A DNA stretch of 64,000 nt from Poecilobothrus nobilitatus (GCA_947095535.1 OX352773.1:262965590-263029589); one strand, 5' to 3'; shown: positions 48,231-62,540, numbered from the stretch's first letter. Notes: generated by a model from the sequence alone, not told the origin. Program-made: numbers and translations.

Positions 48231-48760
48231 AAAATTTTTTTAAGATACAAAATATACAATAGCGTATATTTAAAAGTCTCTTGAATTATTTTCAAATATG
48301 TCATGATAAGTCAATTTTAAAACAAAAGCGAATATCTAATAATAAAATTGATAATTTAATTTGATTATATAAAATAATGAAATCCGTAAAGAATTCTTGA
48401 TTTTTAATGTAATTTTAAATTGGAATTTAATTCAATATAAAATTTAAAGTAAAGTTTTGTCTTAAAATGATTCTTATAAAATAGTTATTTAAATTTTTAT
48501 ACAAAAAAAAAAGATAAATAAAATAAAAAAAAAGCCATAAATAAATAAATAAAAAGTAAGAAAATATAATATTTTTCTTTTGTCATCAGAAGTAATGAAA
48601 TAATATTTTTCATCACATTTTTTTTGTACGCCGAATTCTTATTGTTGGATATATGGGGTATACTTATTTATGAATTTTGAATATATGAGTATAAAATTTT
48701 TTCGAAAAATAAACAAAACTGTAAAAATTATATAGTTTTGTTATGATTTTTTTTTGTTTT
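48231..48760. other. Intergenic, nothing recognised
   Basis: A+T-rich; no gene supported. Confidence 0.6.
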
Positions 48761-48764
48761 ATTC

Positions 48765-49430
48765 TATTTTTGGCACATTTCCAAAAAAAAAAAAATGTGC
48801 TTATTAGTTTCAGTCCGTTCGTCCGTCGGTGTTTTACAAAACTTCAACATCGTTAAAGATATAGAAAAACAATTTTAACCATAGGTAGGTCTCATAAAAA
48901 AATTAATTTTTTGGAACAATTTTTTCATGTAGCCCCATCCATTACGGAGCTACAGTCCCTCAAACTTAATGTTCTGCTTAACATTTTTTCAATATGAAAA
49001 CGTCATTCGACAGGTATTTTTTTACCTTTGTAAATTAATATCAAAAGTATACATTTTTTTAAATTTACCGTTATGTGAAAACCACATTTTGCATGAAATT
49101 TCTTTTTTCATAACTCCGGCACGCTTTAGAAGGGTTCCTTTTCTTTTAGAATTCTTTAGAAAGAACTTTTAGAATTAGTATAAGTTTTCTTAGAACATAT
49201 TTTTGTGCCACTCCCTGTTTAAGAGCTATTACAACTCAAAAATTGAAAATTTGCTATTTTTAGGCACATGTACAAATTTTTCTTCGGCAAAACATAAAAA
49301 TTAAAGCTCCAGTAATATATTTTTACGTGTGTTAACTGTTTTTGTTAGTTATATAAGGTTCCTGACTTACAGCCCCTCAAAATTCCAGAAAAGTCCTATT
49401 TTCATATTTTTTCTTATATGAAATTTTTAA
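48765..49430 (+). mobile_element. mini-me / DINE-1-like fragment M7, related to M3
   Basis: CAGTCCGTTCGTCCGTCGG at 48811 marks the family core. Following it, GGTCTCATAAAAAAATTAAT and TGTAGCCCCATCCATTACGG match the minus-strand interior of M3 (29.69-29.76 kb). A second, diverged unit at about 49290-49390 (AACATAAAAATTAAAGCTCC, TTACAGCCCCTCAAA) suggests an internal tandem repeat. A perfect 8-bp hairpin GCACATTT...AAATGTGC lies just upstream at about 48774. The 5' head TATACCC is absent. Confidence 0.65.
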
Positions 49431-50566
49431 ATTTTGGTGCAAGTCACAATTCTACACAGTTTGTATTGTCTTTTGGAAATGTGCGTTTTTAAAAACCTTT
49501 GGTTTACATTCTACCTTGTTTTTTTTTTGAATTTAAATGAATTATAAAGTACAGGAGCAATATTCAAATTTCTTTTGTTTTTAACTTTAAAATTAAACTT
49601 TTATAGTAGGTGTGCTTAGCTACAGAGTGTTAGAAAAGACAGCTGACAAATTATATTGTATTTATTTTTATTTTTTGCTCCAAATCTAAAATAATTTTAA
49701 AAACTAAAATTAATTTTTCAAAAATTTTTATGTTTTTGAAAAATTTTCTAAATTGACTTCTTTAACATTCTTAGAGTTTTAATTAAAAAGTACATAAATT
49801 ATCGTAAATTTATGTATTTTGATAATGTACTTCATTATATTGGCTAAAGGGTCAGTAAGAATCTCGCACTATTAAGGAAGCATTATTTTTGATGTCTTTG
49901 GAAGATCCCCACCATAAAAATAAACATCGAGAAAATTAGGACAATGAAATTCAATGTAAAGACATCAAACAAATGCCAAGGTGAAAAATAAGCTTTATAT
50001 TATCGTAGCAATTTATAAAGTTATACCTTTTAAGTCGGATTAATTAAAGAAAAACGATTTTTGCAGTACTACTGAACATATGGAGTCTGAATTATCTGAT
50101 TTTAAAACTAAAGTTATTGAATTTAATTGCCAAACCAGCTTCAAAAAATTTTTTTCTAAATTCTATACACCGCTTATAAACAGGAAATGTTTTGAAATAT
50201 TTTTTCTTTCCAAGGTATATGTTCGAATCTTTAGTAATCTCAGATTTCTGCTGACTAAAAACCTCTGACTAGAACCTGTTCCTTTAGCTAATATAATCGG
50301 TTAAAAGTTCTAACTGCTAACGTGGTATATTGGTTGGCAAATATGAATAGGAAAGAATAGAACAGGGATGTGCAAACTTTGAATTTGGGACTGAGACTGT
50401 AAGGCAGCAATGAATTTGCCTGTGATTATTATTATTTTGCTATCAGTGTCGATTAGTCAGCAAAATCAATTAAAAATTAAAAAAAAAACAGGAAGTAAAA
50501 AAAATTAAATTTCCTCATCCACTTTTGAATTACTCGTAATTATTAGATTATAATAAATTTTGTTTT
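49431..50566. other. Intergenic, no gene recognised
   Basis: A+T-rich. A 62-codon frame at 50080-50268 has no recognisable domain. Confidence 0.5.
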
Positions 50567-51330
50567 TATACCCGTATGAACTATGTTCAAGGGTATAATA
50601 AATTTGCCATTACGTTTGTGACACCTTAAAGGAGTCGAGCTAGATATAGTGTCAAAGGTATGGATCGGCTCAGAATCGAATTCTGAGTCGATTAAGCCAT
50701 GTACGTCCGTCCGTCCGCATGATAACTCAAAAAATAAAGGAGCTAGGAGGCTGAAATTTTTTTTACGTCATTTTTGCAAAATTGTTAGTTTTGCTATTTA
50801 AATCCAATATTTTCGGTCGGCGGGTTCGAGTAGCTGCCATACAACTTCTATCTTTATATAGAAATAACTCAGTATCTATTCAAGCTAGGTTTCTGAAATT
50901 TTGCAAATTATGATCCAGTTTTATGGCAACAACTTCTGTAGAATTTGGTTGTGATGATATGACAGGTTCGGATAGTTGCAATACAACTTCACTTTTTAAA
51001 TGAAAATAACTCAGTGTCTATTGAAGCTAGCTATCTGAAATTTAGGGAAAAACTGTCGAGTTGCATGCCAAAAACTTTTGTAAAATTTGATTGGTCTAAA
51101 GCAGCCGGTTCAGGCTTCTTGTATTTCTTGGAACTTAATGAAGCTAGGCGCAATAGATTCGGGTAGCTGTCACACAACTCCACAATTTACATAAATATAT
51201 CTCTGTAGTTCGGTACTAAAACATCTGAATGTTTTTAAAAGATGATCAAGTTTTATAGAAACAGGATATATTACGTTCATACGGGTATCCCAGAGTTGAC
51301 ACAGTCTACTCTACTGCACTCTTCCTCGTT
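50567..51330 (+). mobile_element. mini-me / DINE-1-like element M6 (best-preserved copy)
   Basis: The 5' end TACCCGTATGAAC at 50569-50581 has a perfect 13-bp inverted match GTTCATACGGGTA at 51275-51287. The 5' end itself can fold (ATACCC with GGGTAT, TGAAC with GTTCA). Then come GAGTCGAGCTAGATATAGTG, GTCCGTCCGTCCG at 50705-50717, and internal units at about 50825, 50963, 51104 and 51150. The 3' end has AGAGTTGACACAGTCTACTC and CACTCTTCCTCGTT, next to a T run. Non-coding. Confidence 0.88.
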
Positions 51331-54300
51331 TTTTTTTTAAATTTGATCAAATGAATAATACGGATTTTATTATATATCAATTATATACTTATAAATTACT
51401 AATTATTTAATAACTAATGACAATTTTGTATAAAATTGTTCAATTGACATATTTTTATTAAAAACGAAAAAAAAAAACTTAAGATTAAAAAAAATTTTCC
51501 TTCTTTTTAGCTAATTAATAAATAAATTTTTTGTTTTAATCTAAGAGGAGGTGAGAATCATAAAAAGGTATAAAGAATTCTTAGTCCCCTTGTCATATAG
51601 TTAGAATAAGGGGAAAATACATTAAATAATTTCATACTATAATTTCTGGAGAGTAGAAAAATGTTTATGTGTAAAGAAGTCGGCTTAAGACAGGGAGAAT
51701 TAATATTAAGTCGGCTGAGGTATTAAGAAGAAAGAAGTTAAATTATTTCTTGAGTTTTTGTAAATCATAAAAATTGGGCAACATAATATAATGATGGTGA
51801 TATGTTCCAGAAATTTAAAAATATTAAAAACAAAAAAAAAAGTATTGGGTATGTATGTATGTATGTATGTTCAATTTCAATAAACGTTTAGCATTTAAAC
51901 CAAAAGCATAATCAAAAAAAAATTTTTAAATTTAAACATTTTAGTGCTTTAAATTTAATAATCTATAAAAAGTTAAAGTAAAAGAATATCCTGACTAATC
52001 CTGACAATTTCATCTTGGAACTGAGTTTTTTATTAAATTGAGTTATTTTTAATTTTTTGAAAATTTAAAGAATCAACTTTTTTTTCCTTTTCAAATTTTT
52101 TAAGTAAGCCGAAATCATAAATTCTCATCATTATAACTCAGTGTCTATTGAAGCTAGCTGTTATACAACTTATGTTACTTATGATTATCCTTATAAGATC
52201 ATGAAATTGTTGAATGAAAATTAAATAATTAGATAACTAATTTTTCAAATCATAAATAAAAATAAAAAGCAAAAACCTTTCCTTATTATTAACAATATAA
52301 TAAGGAAATAATTTGTAAATAAAAAAATATTTTGCTTGAAATCTTTGAATAGCTTAAGTGATTATTACGATATTTTGATTTATATTTTTGCATCTAATTT
52401 AGAAAATTAAATCACTTTTTTTTTTGATATTTCATAAAGTTTTTAGAAAAAAATTGTTTTTTTTTTTTTTGAATTTTTCTGGAAATTACGGAAAAATAAA
52501 AAAATTCTAGACTAGGTAATTAAAAAAAAAATAAAAATAATTCTTTTATATGTAAAATTTATTCAATGACGTCATTAAAAACTCAATTATCTTTGAGTTA
52601 TTTTTTTTCTGATTTCCTGAAATAATTTTGAGACATTCTTTATTTGTGTCAATTTGTTTTCTCTTTTTCTTTTTAAACAAAAAAAAATATACAAATGTAC
52701 GTATACATATTTATCTTATCTTTTTTATCGCTTATAATTTATTTTTGTCTTGATATGTGAAGCTATTAAAAATGAAAAGCTTTCATTTGTGAAAAGAGTA
52801 AAAACGATAAAAAAAAAACTTTGTAAAAAAAAAATTATGTTGTTTCATTTTTTTTTTTAAATGGAGTTAATCAGTGATGAAGCTTAATTTTATAGGGTGG
52901 AAAAATTTGGAAATAAGATATTTATTGAATATGAAATGTTCATTTTTAAATTTTGTTAGTTAGAAAAAAAATTTCAAGAGAACAGAAAATCTCATTTAAC
53001 ATTTTCTAAACTTTTAAAAAATTCTAAGGTTCGCTGCTAGTGTCAGATTTTTAGACTTTTATTACAACATTTAATTATTACACCTTCTTTTGTATCTGAG
53101 CTGATTAGTGGAATACACATCCTGATTTTTTATTCAGTATAATAGTTGAGGAATAACGAAAGAAAAGGGATGAGATTGTACATGCTTGTTAGCTAAGAAG
53201 TTAGAATAAATAGGGAAATGGAAAGGAAGAAATTTACTTCCATTTTGAATTTTTGAAAATCAAAAGAATCGGGAAATACATAATAATGGTGGGAATATAT
53301 ATTTGACGATTTGATAACGAAAGAGTTCTAATATTCAAGAATTCTTGTTCGAATAGGATTTACTCTACTCTAGATTATATATATACATAAGAGTACGGGT
53401 GAGAGGGTGTTTTTTTGGTTTGAATATTTTCAATTTTAAAATTTTCCTTGAAAATTTATGATTATAGTTTAAGTTTCATATCCCTATACTCCACAGTAAA
53501 TATATTGTATAAGCTTTTATGGGTTTCATCTCATTATATTAATTACAGAGGGAGATGAATTTAATAAGTAAAAATTTAACCCTACCAAGATAGTATATGT
53601 TATCTTCTCACCTCTTCGTTAAATTCTTACCATCTTTAAGCGAAACAAAACTTAACAATATAAGTATGTATGTATAAAAATGACTTCTAATGTACGTTTC
53701 TTATTTTTGTTTTTTATTGATTATTTTAGGAAGAGTCTAAGTTAACGTTTAAAGAAAGTAAAATTATATTATTTAAAAATATTATTAGTATATCTTTTAT
53801 CTTATTATTAGTATATCTTTATTTATATCTTTTACTTATTTATTTTATTCTAAATTCTAATTTACCAAACTTAAAACACTGATTTCAAAAGTGTGAAAAT
53901 GAAATAATAAAAAATTTGCTCCCCACTGATTTATGTTTTTTTCTATACTGAATATAAGAAAAGTATTGAAATCGCGCCAAAATTTGATAATGAGGTTTGA
54001 TTCTTGAGACCCAACAAGCCCAACCGATTCCGGCATAACTATAAAATATGAATAGATTGAATTCAGTGAATTTTTTTTGAGTTAAAAATTATATTCGGAA
54101 GTTACTGATGTGAAAAAAGGATAGAAAACTTCTAAATTGAAAAGTGACACACATCTTTTCTAATAAAAACTTTGTTTGTTTCGAAATTTTGAAGTATTTC
54201 GACAATTAATGGTTAAGAATATTGGTCGAATGCATAAAACTGAGCTTGAACTGAAATCTCACTTTTGCATTCAAAACTTAAGAGTTTATATTCAACCCAA

Positions 54301-57300
54301 AGAATCATAACTTCATCATCGATTCCATTGTATCATTCAAGACAACAATTTTTAAATTTATATTATTTTTGGCAACTGGCAGACTTGATCGGGATTTGAT
54401 ACAGCAAATTTTGAACAATCGGCTTCACTGTAAATTTGGTTATAATTCTAACATTTTTATATTATTCCACGGCAAACATTTTTGTGTTTTCCGCACTTTA
54501 GAACGATAACGAGTTTCCAATAAGAACAATAAAATAGTGACTGTTGCAAGTGTTAAATATACAAATTTATCTTAAAATAAGTACAATAAAATGTACTATC
54601 AATCCTTGCAATAATTTTTTAAGAAGCCCAAACAATTAATTGCATTTTTAATTAATTGCACAATTAAAAGCCTAAACAATTAAATATGATGATCAAATTT
54701 TTGGTGGGATGTGATTTTTCTCAGCAAAAATCTCTTATTTGTGGTTTGGTGTAGATGAATTTCAATTGATACAGAAGGAATGGAATTTTTTAAATATTTG
54801 TATATGTATTTTCCTATTACTAAATTATAGCAACGAATCGTAATGCCTATATACATTTTGTTAAGTTTCGTTTACGCGTGCGGTTTTTTTTCGCTTATTT
54901 AAGTTGTTCGACAACTCATTAAGGTTAATCAACTTATCATATCAAATATTTTGTTGCTACTTCCTAAAAGAGTTCCGTAGAAAAATTGCGACACAAGTTT
55001 TAGAATATTTCTACATCTTTTTGGTTTAGGTATAATATAACATTAAATATTACATAGAGTATACGAGAAAGTCAAGAAAAGAACACTTTGCGGCTTATTT
55101 TCATTTAATTTAAAGTCTTTCAATATTTCTTGAAATCAAATGATTTTTTTTAAAACATTCCGTCTTTCAGGATTACATTATAATCCATTTTTTTTTTTTT
55201 ATGATGTTGTTGTTTTTATTTTTATACATGAAGAATTTCTTGTATAACGTACCTACATGTATATAATGAATTTGTATTAAGTCTCCTTCAAAAAAAGTAT
55301 ATGTTTCATATAATGTGAGTATTCATACAAAATTATATACTTTAAGTTGATTAGACGATGTTTTATAAACTCTTTTATATTCGACTATAACAAGAAATAA
55401 AGAAGAATTCATTAAGTTCTTAAAATGTCTGGAATTTTCGGTTTAATTCTTTCATCAATTAAAGAATTAAATTGGACTAAATTTAACTTTAAAAAATATC
55501 TTTATTAAATTAACATGTTTACATAAAAATTCTAAAGTAAACAAAAATTAAGATGCAGGGATTTTATTTTTTATCCTTTAGTGTTTAGATGATGGGTGAA
55601 TTAAAAATAATTCAAATTTAATTTATATAAATCTTAATTTCATTTGTAGAATAATGACTTTCGAATTGTAATTTAAAATTTTAATTTTTTACTCTTTTTA
55701 TTAGAAATTATTGATTACATTTTGTGGTAAAATATAACTATTGCTATTGTCTAAAAAGGATATGGCTCAACAGATGGAAAAGAATATTATAATATATGAA
55801 AGACGAGAACGAAAATAAAAATCTTTTCAAGAATGGTGGTGCGGATAAATATCTCCAACGTTTATCAAAATGATTTGACTATGAGAAGTTCTTTAACTAT
55901 GTTTATTAGCACAATCTAAAAAGATCATTTAGAATCGTTATATAGTAAAGAGAAGATTGATATGTTCTAACTTTATATCTGACTAAATACTTATTAAATT
56001 GGTTTTAACGAGTGGGATAGAAAAGTTTCTATGTGATATTAAAATGGACCAAATACGATCTAAGTGTGCCTTTTTGGCAGCCACTTTAACCTAACCTAAA
56101 TACTTATTAGTTGAATTATAGGCAAAAAATATGATAATATTGAACAAACTAAACGAGTTTTAAAAAACAAAGAAACGAGCTTTAAAATTGATATTTAGTA
56201 CATATCCAATATTAGTTAGATATAGAAATTTTGGCATTATTTTTTGAATTTTTGCTTTAAAAATCTGTATTATATGCTAGAAGATTCGGATTTGGATTTG
56301 AGCAGAATTTCAATTAATAGTAAAAAAAAAACCCAATAATTAATTTTACATAGAGTACATAAAGGCAAAGGTAAAGGCAAATATATTTTATTTACATTAA
56401 TAACATTTAGTTGTTTGATAGATTAAAAAATCTAATGTTTCATATTTGAACTAAAAACCGTTGCAAATTGTACAATTTTTATTACCTAAAAACCCTAAAA
56501 ACTTTAAAGTAATAATAAACTTAATTTTCCATTGAATAAATTTTTAATTATGAATGAATGTATTAGACATGTTAAAAAAAATGTATTATAAACCATTTGT
56601 GAATCATATATTTTAATATATAGTATCATAAATATAATTTCACCTAAATTAAATACCTGTGTTATTAACCACACCTTGATATCTTAAGAGGAAAACTCGA
56701 AAAAATTTTTTTTTTTTTTTTTTTTTGGGAAAAATATATAAATAATATTTTTATTTTCTATAAAAATATAATTTTCCGCAACACCTGGCATTATTTACAT
56801 AACAGATTTAAAACAAAAACAACGTATATATATCATTTTTTTAACGCCTTTATTTAATGCCTCATATAAATATGGAAATTTTTGAGAAAAACTATTGTTT
56901 CATATCAAAAAAAGAAAAAAAAGGAAATGAAAATAAATTAAAAAATACTTATCGCTGTTGTAATAGTATTTTTGTTATTTAAATTTTTTAATTCGAAAAT
57001 AATTAAAAAAAAAGTTTTTAAATAAATTGATTTTATTTCTCTACTAATGGATGCCGTCTTTAAGTCGCCTTCTTTTCAGTTAATAGGTATGACCTAATTT
57101 AAAAAACAAATATATAAAATTTATAATAGTCCAAACAATAAAATTATTTAATATACCAGCTTTTACTAGATTAGTACAAAATAAAGAAATAAATAAATAG
57201 TTGTCTCCTAAATGTATGCAATATTTTTGAAGAATGTTTTATTCATAAGAAAAAGGAATAAAACACATAATGTATGTACTGCAACAGTGATTGTTATAAT

Positions 57301-57511
57301 CCTGCATAGATTTTCTCTTGAAAGTACCTTACTGAAAAAGTAATCAAACACATTCCGCTTAAGACCAAAGATATAATATAAATTATATACCTAATTTAAA
57401 CAAAATAAATCTATAGACACTAGGTGTAAATAGATTAATAGCATTTAACAAATCATGGTTCTAATTAGTCCATAGTTTGAATATTAATAGATAATTTTAT
57501 GTGATATGTAA
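51331..57511. other. Intergenic, no gene recognised
   Basis: A+T-rich. Contains a GTAT microsatellite (51849-51870) and a short tandem (TTATTAGTATATCTTT twice, 53782-53822). A 39-base fragment of the mini-me internal unit lies at 52132-52170 (CAGTGTCTATTGAAGCTAGC). At 56073-56096 GGCAGCCACTTTAACCTAAC resembles 3' ends of insect non-LTR elements, but no protein relic could be read. Confidence 0.5.
51849..51870 (+). repeat. GTAT microsatellite
   Basis: Five to six clean copies of the 4-base unit after AGTATTGG. Confidence 0.95.
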
Positions 57512-57525
57512 TATAAATAAATAAG

Positions 57526-57568
<43 letters not shown>

Positions 57569-57569
57569 A
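57512..57569 (+). repeat. AAAT microsatellite
   Basis: About fourteen units of AAAT with one interruption (AAGTAAAT). Such runs often are tails of non-LTR elements; a retrotransposon relic begins a little downstream. Confidence 0.95.
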
Positions 57570-57689
57570 AGGTGTCAATTAGATTTATATAAACTGATCA
57601 AATCAGACATTAATTTAAAATAACGTAGTGAGTTTTTCAAGTTAGAGTTGAAACTTTTTATTGTGTTAATAATACGAAGAAGCAAAACG

Positions 57690-58255
57690 AGCCATAAAAT
57701 CACCATCTACTCTCCAACTTACTTTCTTTTTAAAAGAAAAGACACAATGAATTAGAAAGAAAGTTGTTACTTCCCAGGCAACTGAAATGGAATACTTCCA
57801 ACAGCTTCCTAAAATGTCATTGGCCTCAAGTTGTACCTCCCACTTATAGTGTGGGAAACAAAAGAGTCCTAGAAAGAAAAATTTGCAGAATCCGTTTAGG
57901 ACACACTTTTTTTACTAAAAGACATATATTTGAAAATAGTAACCCGCCAATATGCCCCAATTGTCAGAGTCAACTAACAGTCAAACATAAATAAAGTAAA
58001 TAAATGTAAATAAATCTTAAATTCTAATTGTAACCACAAAACAACAAACCTAACGAATCCTAGCAAAATTATTGAACTAATCAAATAAATTAACTTAAGA
58101 TAACATTTACAGTATAATATAATATAATAAATATAAAACATTGAACTGTAAATACCACTGTCAAGCCCAAAATGGCCTTAGTAGCCGAGGGTTCTACTGA
58201 TATTATAACAATTAATTGTATAATGTTAGACTTAAATAAATAAATAAAAATAAAA
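57690..58255 (+). pseudogene. Non-LTR retrotransposon 3' fragment (I/Jockey-type, RNase H end and 3' UTR)
   Basis: 57764-57991 reads open, with KRVLERKICRIRLGHTFFTK and PPICPNCQSQLTVKHK, then stop. The signature R-x-RLGHT...(C)P-x-C-x-x-x-LTVKHIL is the C-terminal end of the ORF2 protein in I- and Jockey-type elements, where the usual HILL-x-C ending is lost here. The 3' UTR-like part holds AAAATGGCCTTAGTAGCCGA, and a TAAA-repeat tail closes it at about 58231-58252. 5'-truncated and dead. Confidence 0.8.
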
Positions 58256-61200
58256 ATCTGACATTTAATTAAAATTCTATTCAATTTTATACTTCAAGTA
58301 AAAAAATGCATAGTATTTTATAATAGTGATAGGGATATGAAAAATAGTGATATTATTGTGTAAAGATTAATATAATTCTTTTTCTCCAGTTTATAACAGG
58401 AAAACAGACAACAAAATAAACTTATAATGAAATTAAAATGTTAACACAGTATAACAAAAAAAAAAAAAAAACACAAAAAAAAAAAAAATTACAACAATAA
58501 TGTTTATATAGAAATTAAGGAAAATTTCTTCAACTAAAATAGTTTTCAGAAAAATAATAAATGTCAAGAAAAAAATCTAAAACATAAATTTATGAATACA
58601 CATATATATGTATATATAAATATACTTTATTTTTATTTTTCTTTACTATTGCTATTATTTATGTGTTTATGACAATGACAACCCAAAGATCCTATACAAC
58701 CACATCTAATAAATTATATAGAAAAAAAAAAGTGTTAAGTTTGAGTACCGTGTATTATATACAATGTATATATATGTATGTTAGTATGTACACGCAAGAA
58801 CATATTAGTTAAATATAATATATAAATAAATATATATTTACACACAAACATTTATAAATTCATTTTATAAAATATAAAAATGGCGGATGAATTTTTTACT
58901 TGAATTATAAATAATAAAAATCACATAAAAAATATTTGTTATAGTTATCTTATATTTTTTTTTTTTTTTTTTTTTGTTAAGTTTATGATATATTTTGTTT
59001 GTTTACATTGGTATTCTTTCTTATTTTCTTTCTGATATTATTATTTTTATGTCATTTTTATTGTAATCCTAAAAGTATGCTAATATTTTAATATGTATTA
59101 TAATAAGGATATTTTTCTATTTTTTTTCTTTTTGTTTTTTTTTCTTTTATGTTGTGCATATGTTAATAAAACGAAAAAAACAAAAACTAATTCATTAAAT
59201 TATAAAAAAAAAAAAAAAGAAAAAAATCAAAGTAAACATGCCCATTTATTTTTGGATTTAGGTAATGAAGGTAATTTAAAATCTTATATTATAAGTTTAT
59301 ATTATGTACTTATGCCAAAACTATACCAAAATAAAAATTATAGTGGATAGGTTATGATATTTATTTTAAGATTAACTTTTACTATTTACTAGTATATTTG
59401 TGTATTGTCATTTGTCTTATAACAAGGTGCAATCAATTTTATGTATAAGCTTAACAAATTTATAGATTATTTAATAGCGGTTATACAATATTTATATAGT
59501 ATTTAGTGTATATAATAACTATATATATTTTTTTTTATTAAAAGATTAAATGTAATAAATATTATTTTTATTAAAATTCACCTTTTCAATAATTACGGTC
59601 ATTTAGTTTTTATATTATTAAGTATTAATTCTTTTTTATGGCATATCTATATATTAAAGTTTTTTTTTTGGGGTAATGGTATATTAAATCATTTTCTTCT
59701 TCTTACTCTCATTTTCTTTTATTCGATTATTTTGTTCTTTAACCAATACCATATATATAATATGCATATATGTACAAAGCCAGGAGCAGTGTAATAAAAA
59801 TTTGATTTAAAGTACAATTAGTGTTGATTGTAAAAAATAAATGTTTCTTTTTTTTTAAATTTAATTTATTTAATCGTTAAACCAGCTTCATAATTTATAT
59901 GTACAAATTGAAAAATGCCAGTAAAATGAAGAAAATTATAAAATATTTAAAAATAAATTAATAGATAGTGTATATAATGTAAAGCTATAGTTATTGTAAA
60001 TTAAGTTATTTAAGAAAGAGTTATTAAAATGATGTAAAGTCAATTCGGTTAATATTGTAAAAACTTAGGTATTTACTAAATATATTCAGGTTTTTGCTAA
60101 ATATATTCAGGTTTTTGCTAAATATATTCAGTTATTTATTAAATAAGTTCTGATTTTTCAGAACAGAATTTTAGACAGAATTCTAATTTTCAATATTTTT
60201 ATTTATCAATATTTTTTATGTAAATTAAATTAAATTTCAGTTAGAAGTTAATTTAGTTTAAAAATAAAAGAAAATAAGATTTTATTTATTTATTTCCCCT
60301 TTCCATACAATAAACTAATGTTGATGAAAACTAAATTATACCTATGGATTAAAATAAAAATATTTGAGTTTACATAGAGTTTACATAAGTAAATTTGTAA
60401 AAAACTCTATATAATAGTTATCTAAAGATACAAATCATACCTATAATGATATGTGGGGTAAATAAATAAATTATATTAAAAATTAAAATTATTACTTTTT
60501 GCCCTCTAAATTTAGGTGAAGTTTTAGAGAACCTTTAAAAATTATTTTAATTATCTGTAATTTAAATTGTTATACCTCAAGTTCAGTTTTATGTTTTCTG
60601 AATATGAAAATGTTCTCCTTACGATATTCTACAGATATCTTTTACACTCTTTTACTAGTAGGAGTGAGAACTTCTTCCGACGAAATAAAAAGCGCAACCG
60701 TTTAAAGTATCCCAAAGAGATCTAGGGAAACTTTAAACTTTTTTACTGCCCACCTCTACGTAGTTTGATTTTCTAGATGGCATAAATCGACATATGGAAA
60801 TTTATTTATAATCTGAATATTGTCAATGTAGAACCATCGTTCACCTCATGTGTTCTTTAAAATTGGGAATGATTATATTTTCAATTTACAAAGGTGTAAA
60901 GAAAACGTCAATATTTTCTTTTATCAGATTCTAACAAACTTTAAACTAATTTTTAAATACGATAACAGCATCCCATGACCAAATAATACAATAGTACTTT
61001 ATAGTCCTGTAACCTATTGTTTTATCACTATCGTTTGATGATATATACTCAAATCTCTTAAAACTAAATTTTCTTAATAAAAAAATCAAATTTTCTTTAA
61101 AATCAAAGAAAGTGCATCTTAAGTTTTAACAATATTGCAAAAGAGAAAATTATGATTGATAATGCAACAATAGTTGGATTTCTGGGAATCTTTGTAGTAA

Positions 61201-62540
61201 ATTTACAAAATTTGGGTCCTTAAAAAATTGTTGGTTTTACATAATGCCTAATTAATAATAATTTTAGCATAGTATGTAATTTTTCAAAAATCATATAAAA
61301 ACTTAAATTTGAATAGAATAAAAACAAGATTTCCTAGTCTAGCTATAAGAAAGTTGTCAAAAAAACTTAAAAAAAATATAACAGTACATTTGTCGTATCT
61401 TATATACAATCAATATTAAATTATTAAAAGAAAATATGAAAGGATTTCAAAAACACTGCCACGTTTAAAAATTTTTATGTCCTTGCGCTAAATTCTGACC
61501 TAACATAAGTTTTGACACAAATTTTAACGACAAAATATTTCACTATATAGGTACCAAAAACTTTAAATCATTTAGAGAATTACTAAACTATACTTTATTT
61601 TTTTTAATTTAATTAAAATAAAAAAAAATTTTTGTAAATAAAAAACAGATTATAGCATTTTTTAATATAATTCAAAATCATTAGATTTTATGTGAATATC
61701 TTAAACTTACATATACACAAACATTTAAATATACACATATATTGAAAGAAAATATGTTTTTTATTTGTTTTTCGTAAAAAAAATGAAAAAAGAAGGAAAT
61801 CCTTAGAAGAATACAAAAATTTACATAAGGTGTATTTTTTAGGGAATTCCTACCATTAAATAACATATTATTTTCTCACATTTTCTTTTCCATCTCTTTT
61901 CTTATTATATATTTTTCTTCACCTTTCCTTTTTTTCTATCACATATTTTACGTACTGAAATACTATGTATGTATGTTGCTGGTCGTGAATATATTTGTGT
62001 TATTCTCGTATTTTTTTTTGTTTCTATTTTTAGAAGTGTGAGAGAAGTTTTACTTATTTTTTAGGTGATCAAATAAGACACCTCACCTCATTTTAATAGT
62101 ATGTAAATCATATTGCGTGTTTCTTGAGGCCTTGAAAATTTTTATGTCTGTCTCTTCTTTTTTTTTGCGAAGTATTTTTTTGTCCTTTTCCTTGTAAGTT
62201 TTTTCAGTTGTTGAGACATTCATACAATTTAAATGAATATTATGTTGTCAGTTTACATACATATATTATAATGCAATAAAGGCACATCTTATTCATATTA
62301 GATAGACCTTGCTTTAGAATGTCTTGAAGATCTTGCAACGAGTGGCTGTTAAAAGGATAGTAACCAAATTGATACTGTTACTTACATATATTAGAAAAAA
62401 ACAAAGTTTCTTCAAGGTGTTGAAATCAATCGGTCAAAACATTCAGACAACATAAAAAAGATTTGATAAATATTTTTTATCAGATCTCTTGTGGGACGTG
62501 TGAACAAAATGAAATGAAAATTTATCTCGGGTTGTTTTTG
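58256..62540. other. Intergenic, no gene recognised
   Basis: A+T-rich, with A and T runs near 58460-58490 and 58960-58975. The 85-codon frame at 59093-59350 is Phe/Lys low complexity. A 21-bp triplication is listed separately. Confidence 0.5.
60076..60138 (+). repeat. 21-bp tandem repeat, three units
   Basis: Units begin CTAAATATATTCAGGTTTTTG at 60076, 60097 and 60118; the third has diverged in its second half. Confidence 0.93.

Noticed and set aside
57512..57569. CRISPR-like or telomere-like array
   Set aside because: It is a simple AAAT microsatellite without spacers, and the organism is a fly.
59093..59350. Possible small membrane protein
   Set aside because: The Phe- and Lys-rich stretches come from T and A runs; no conserved motif or gene context.
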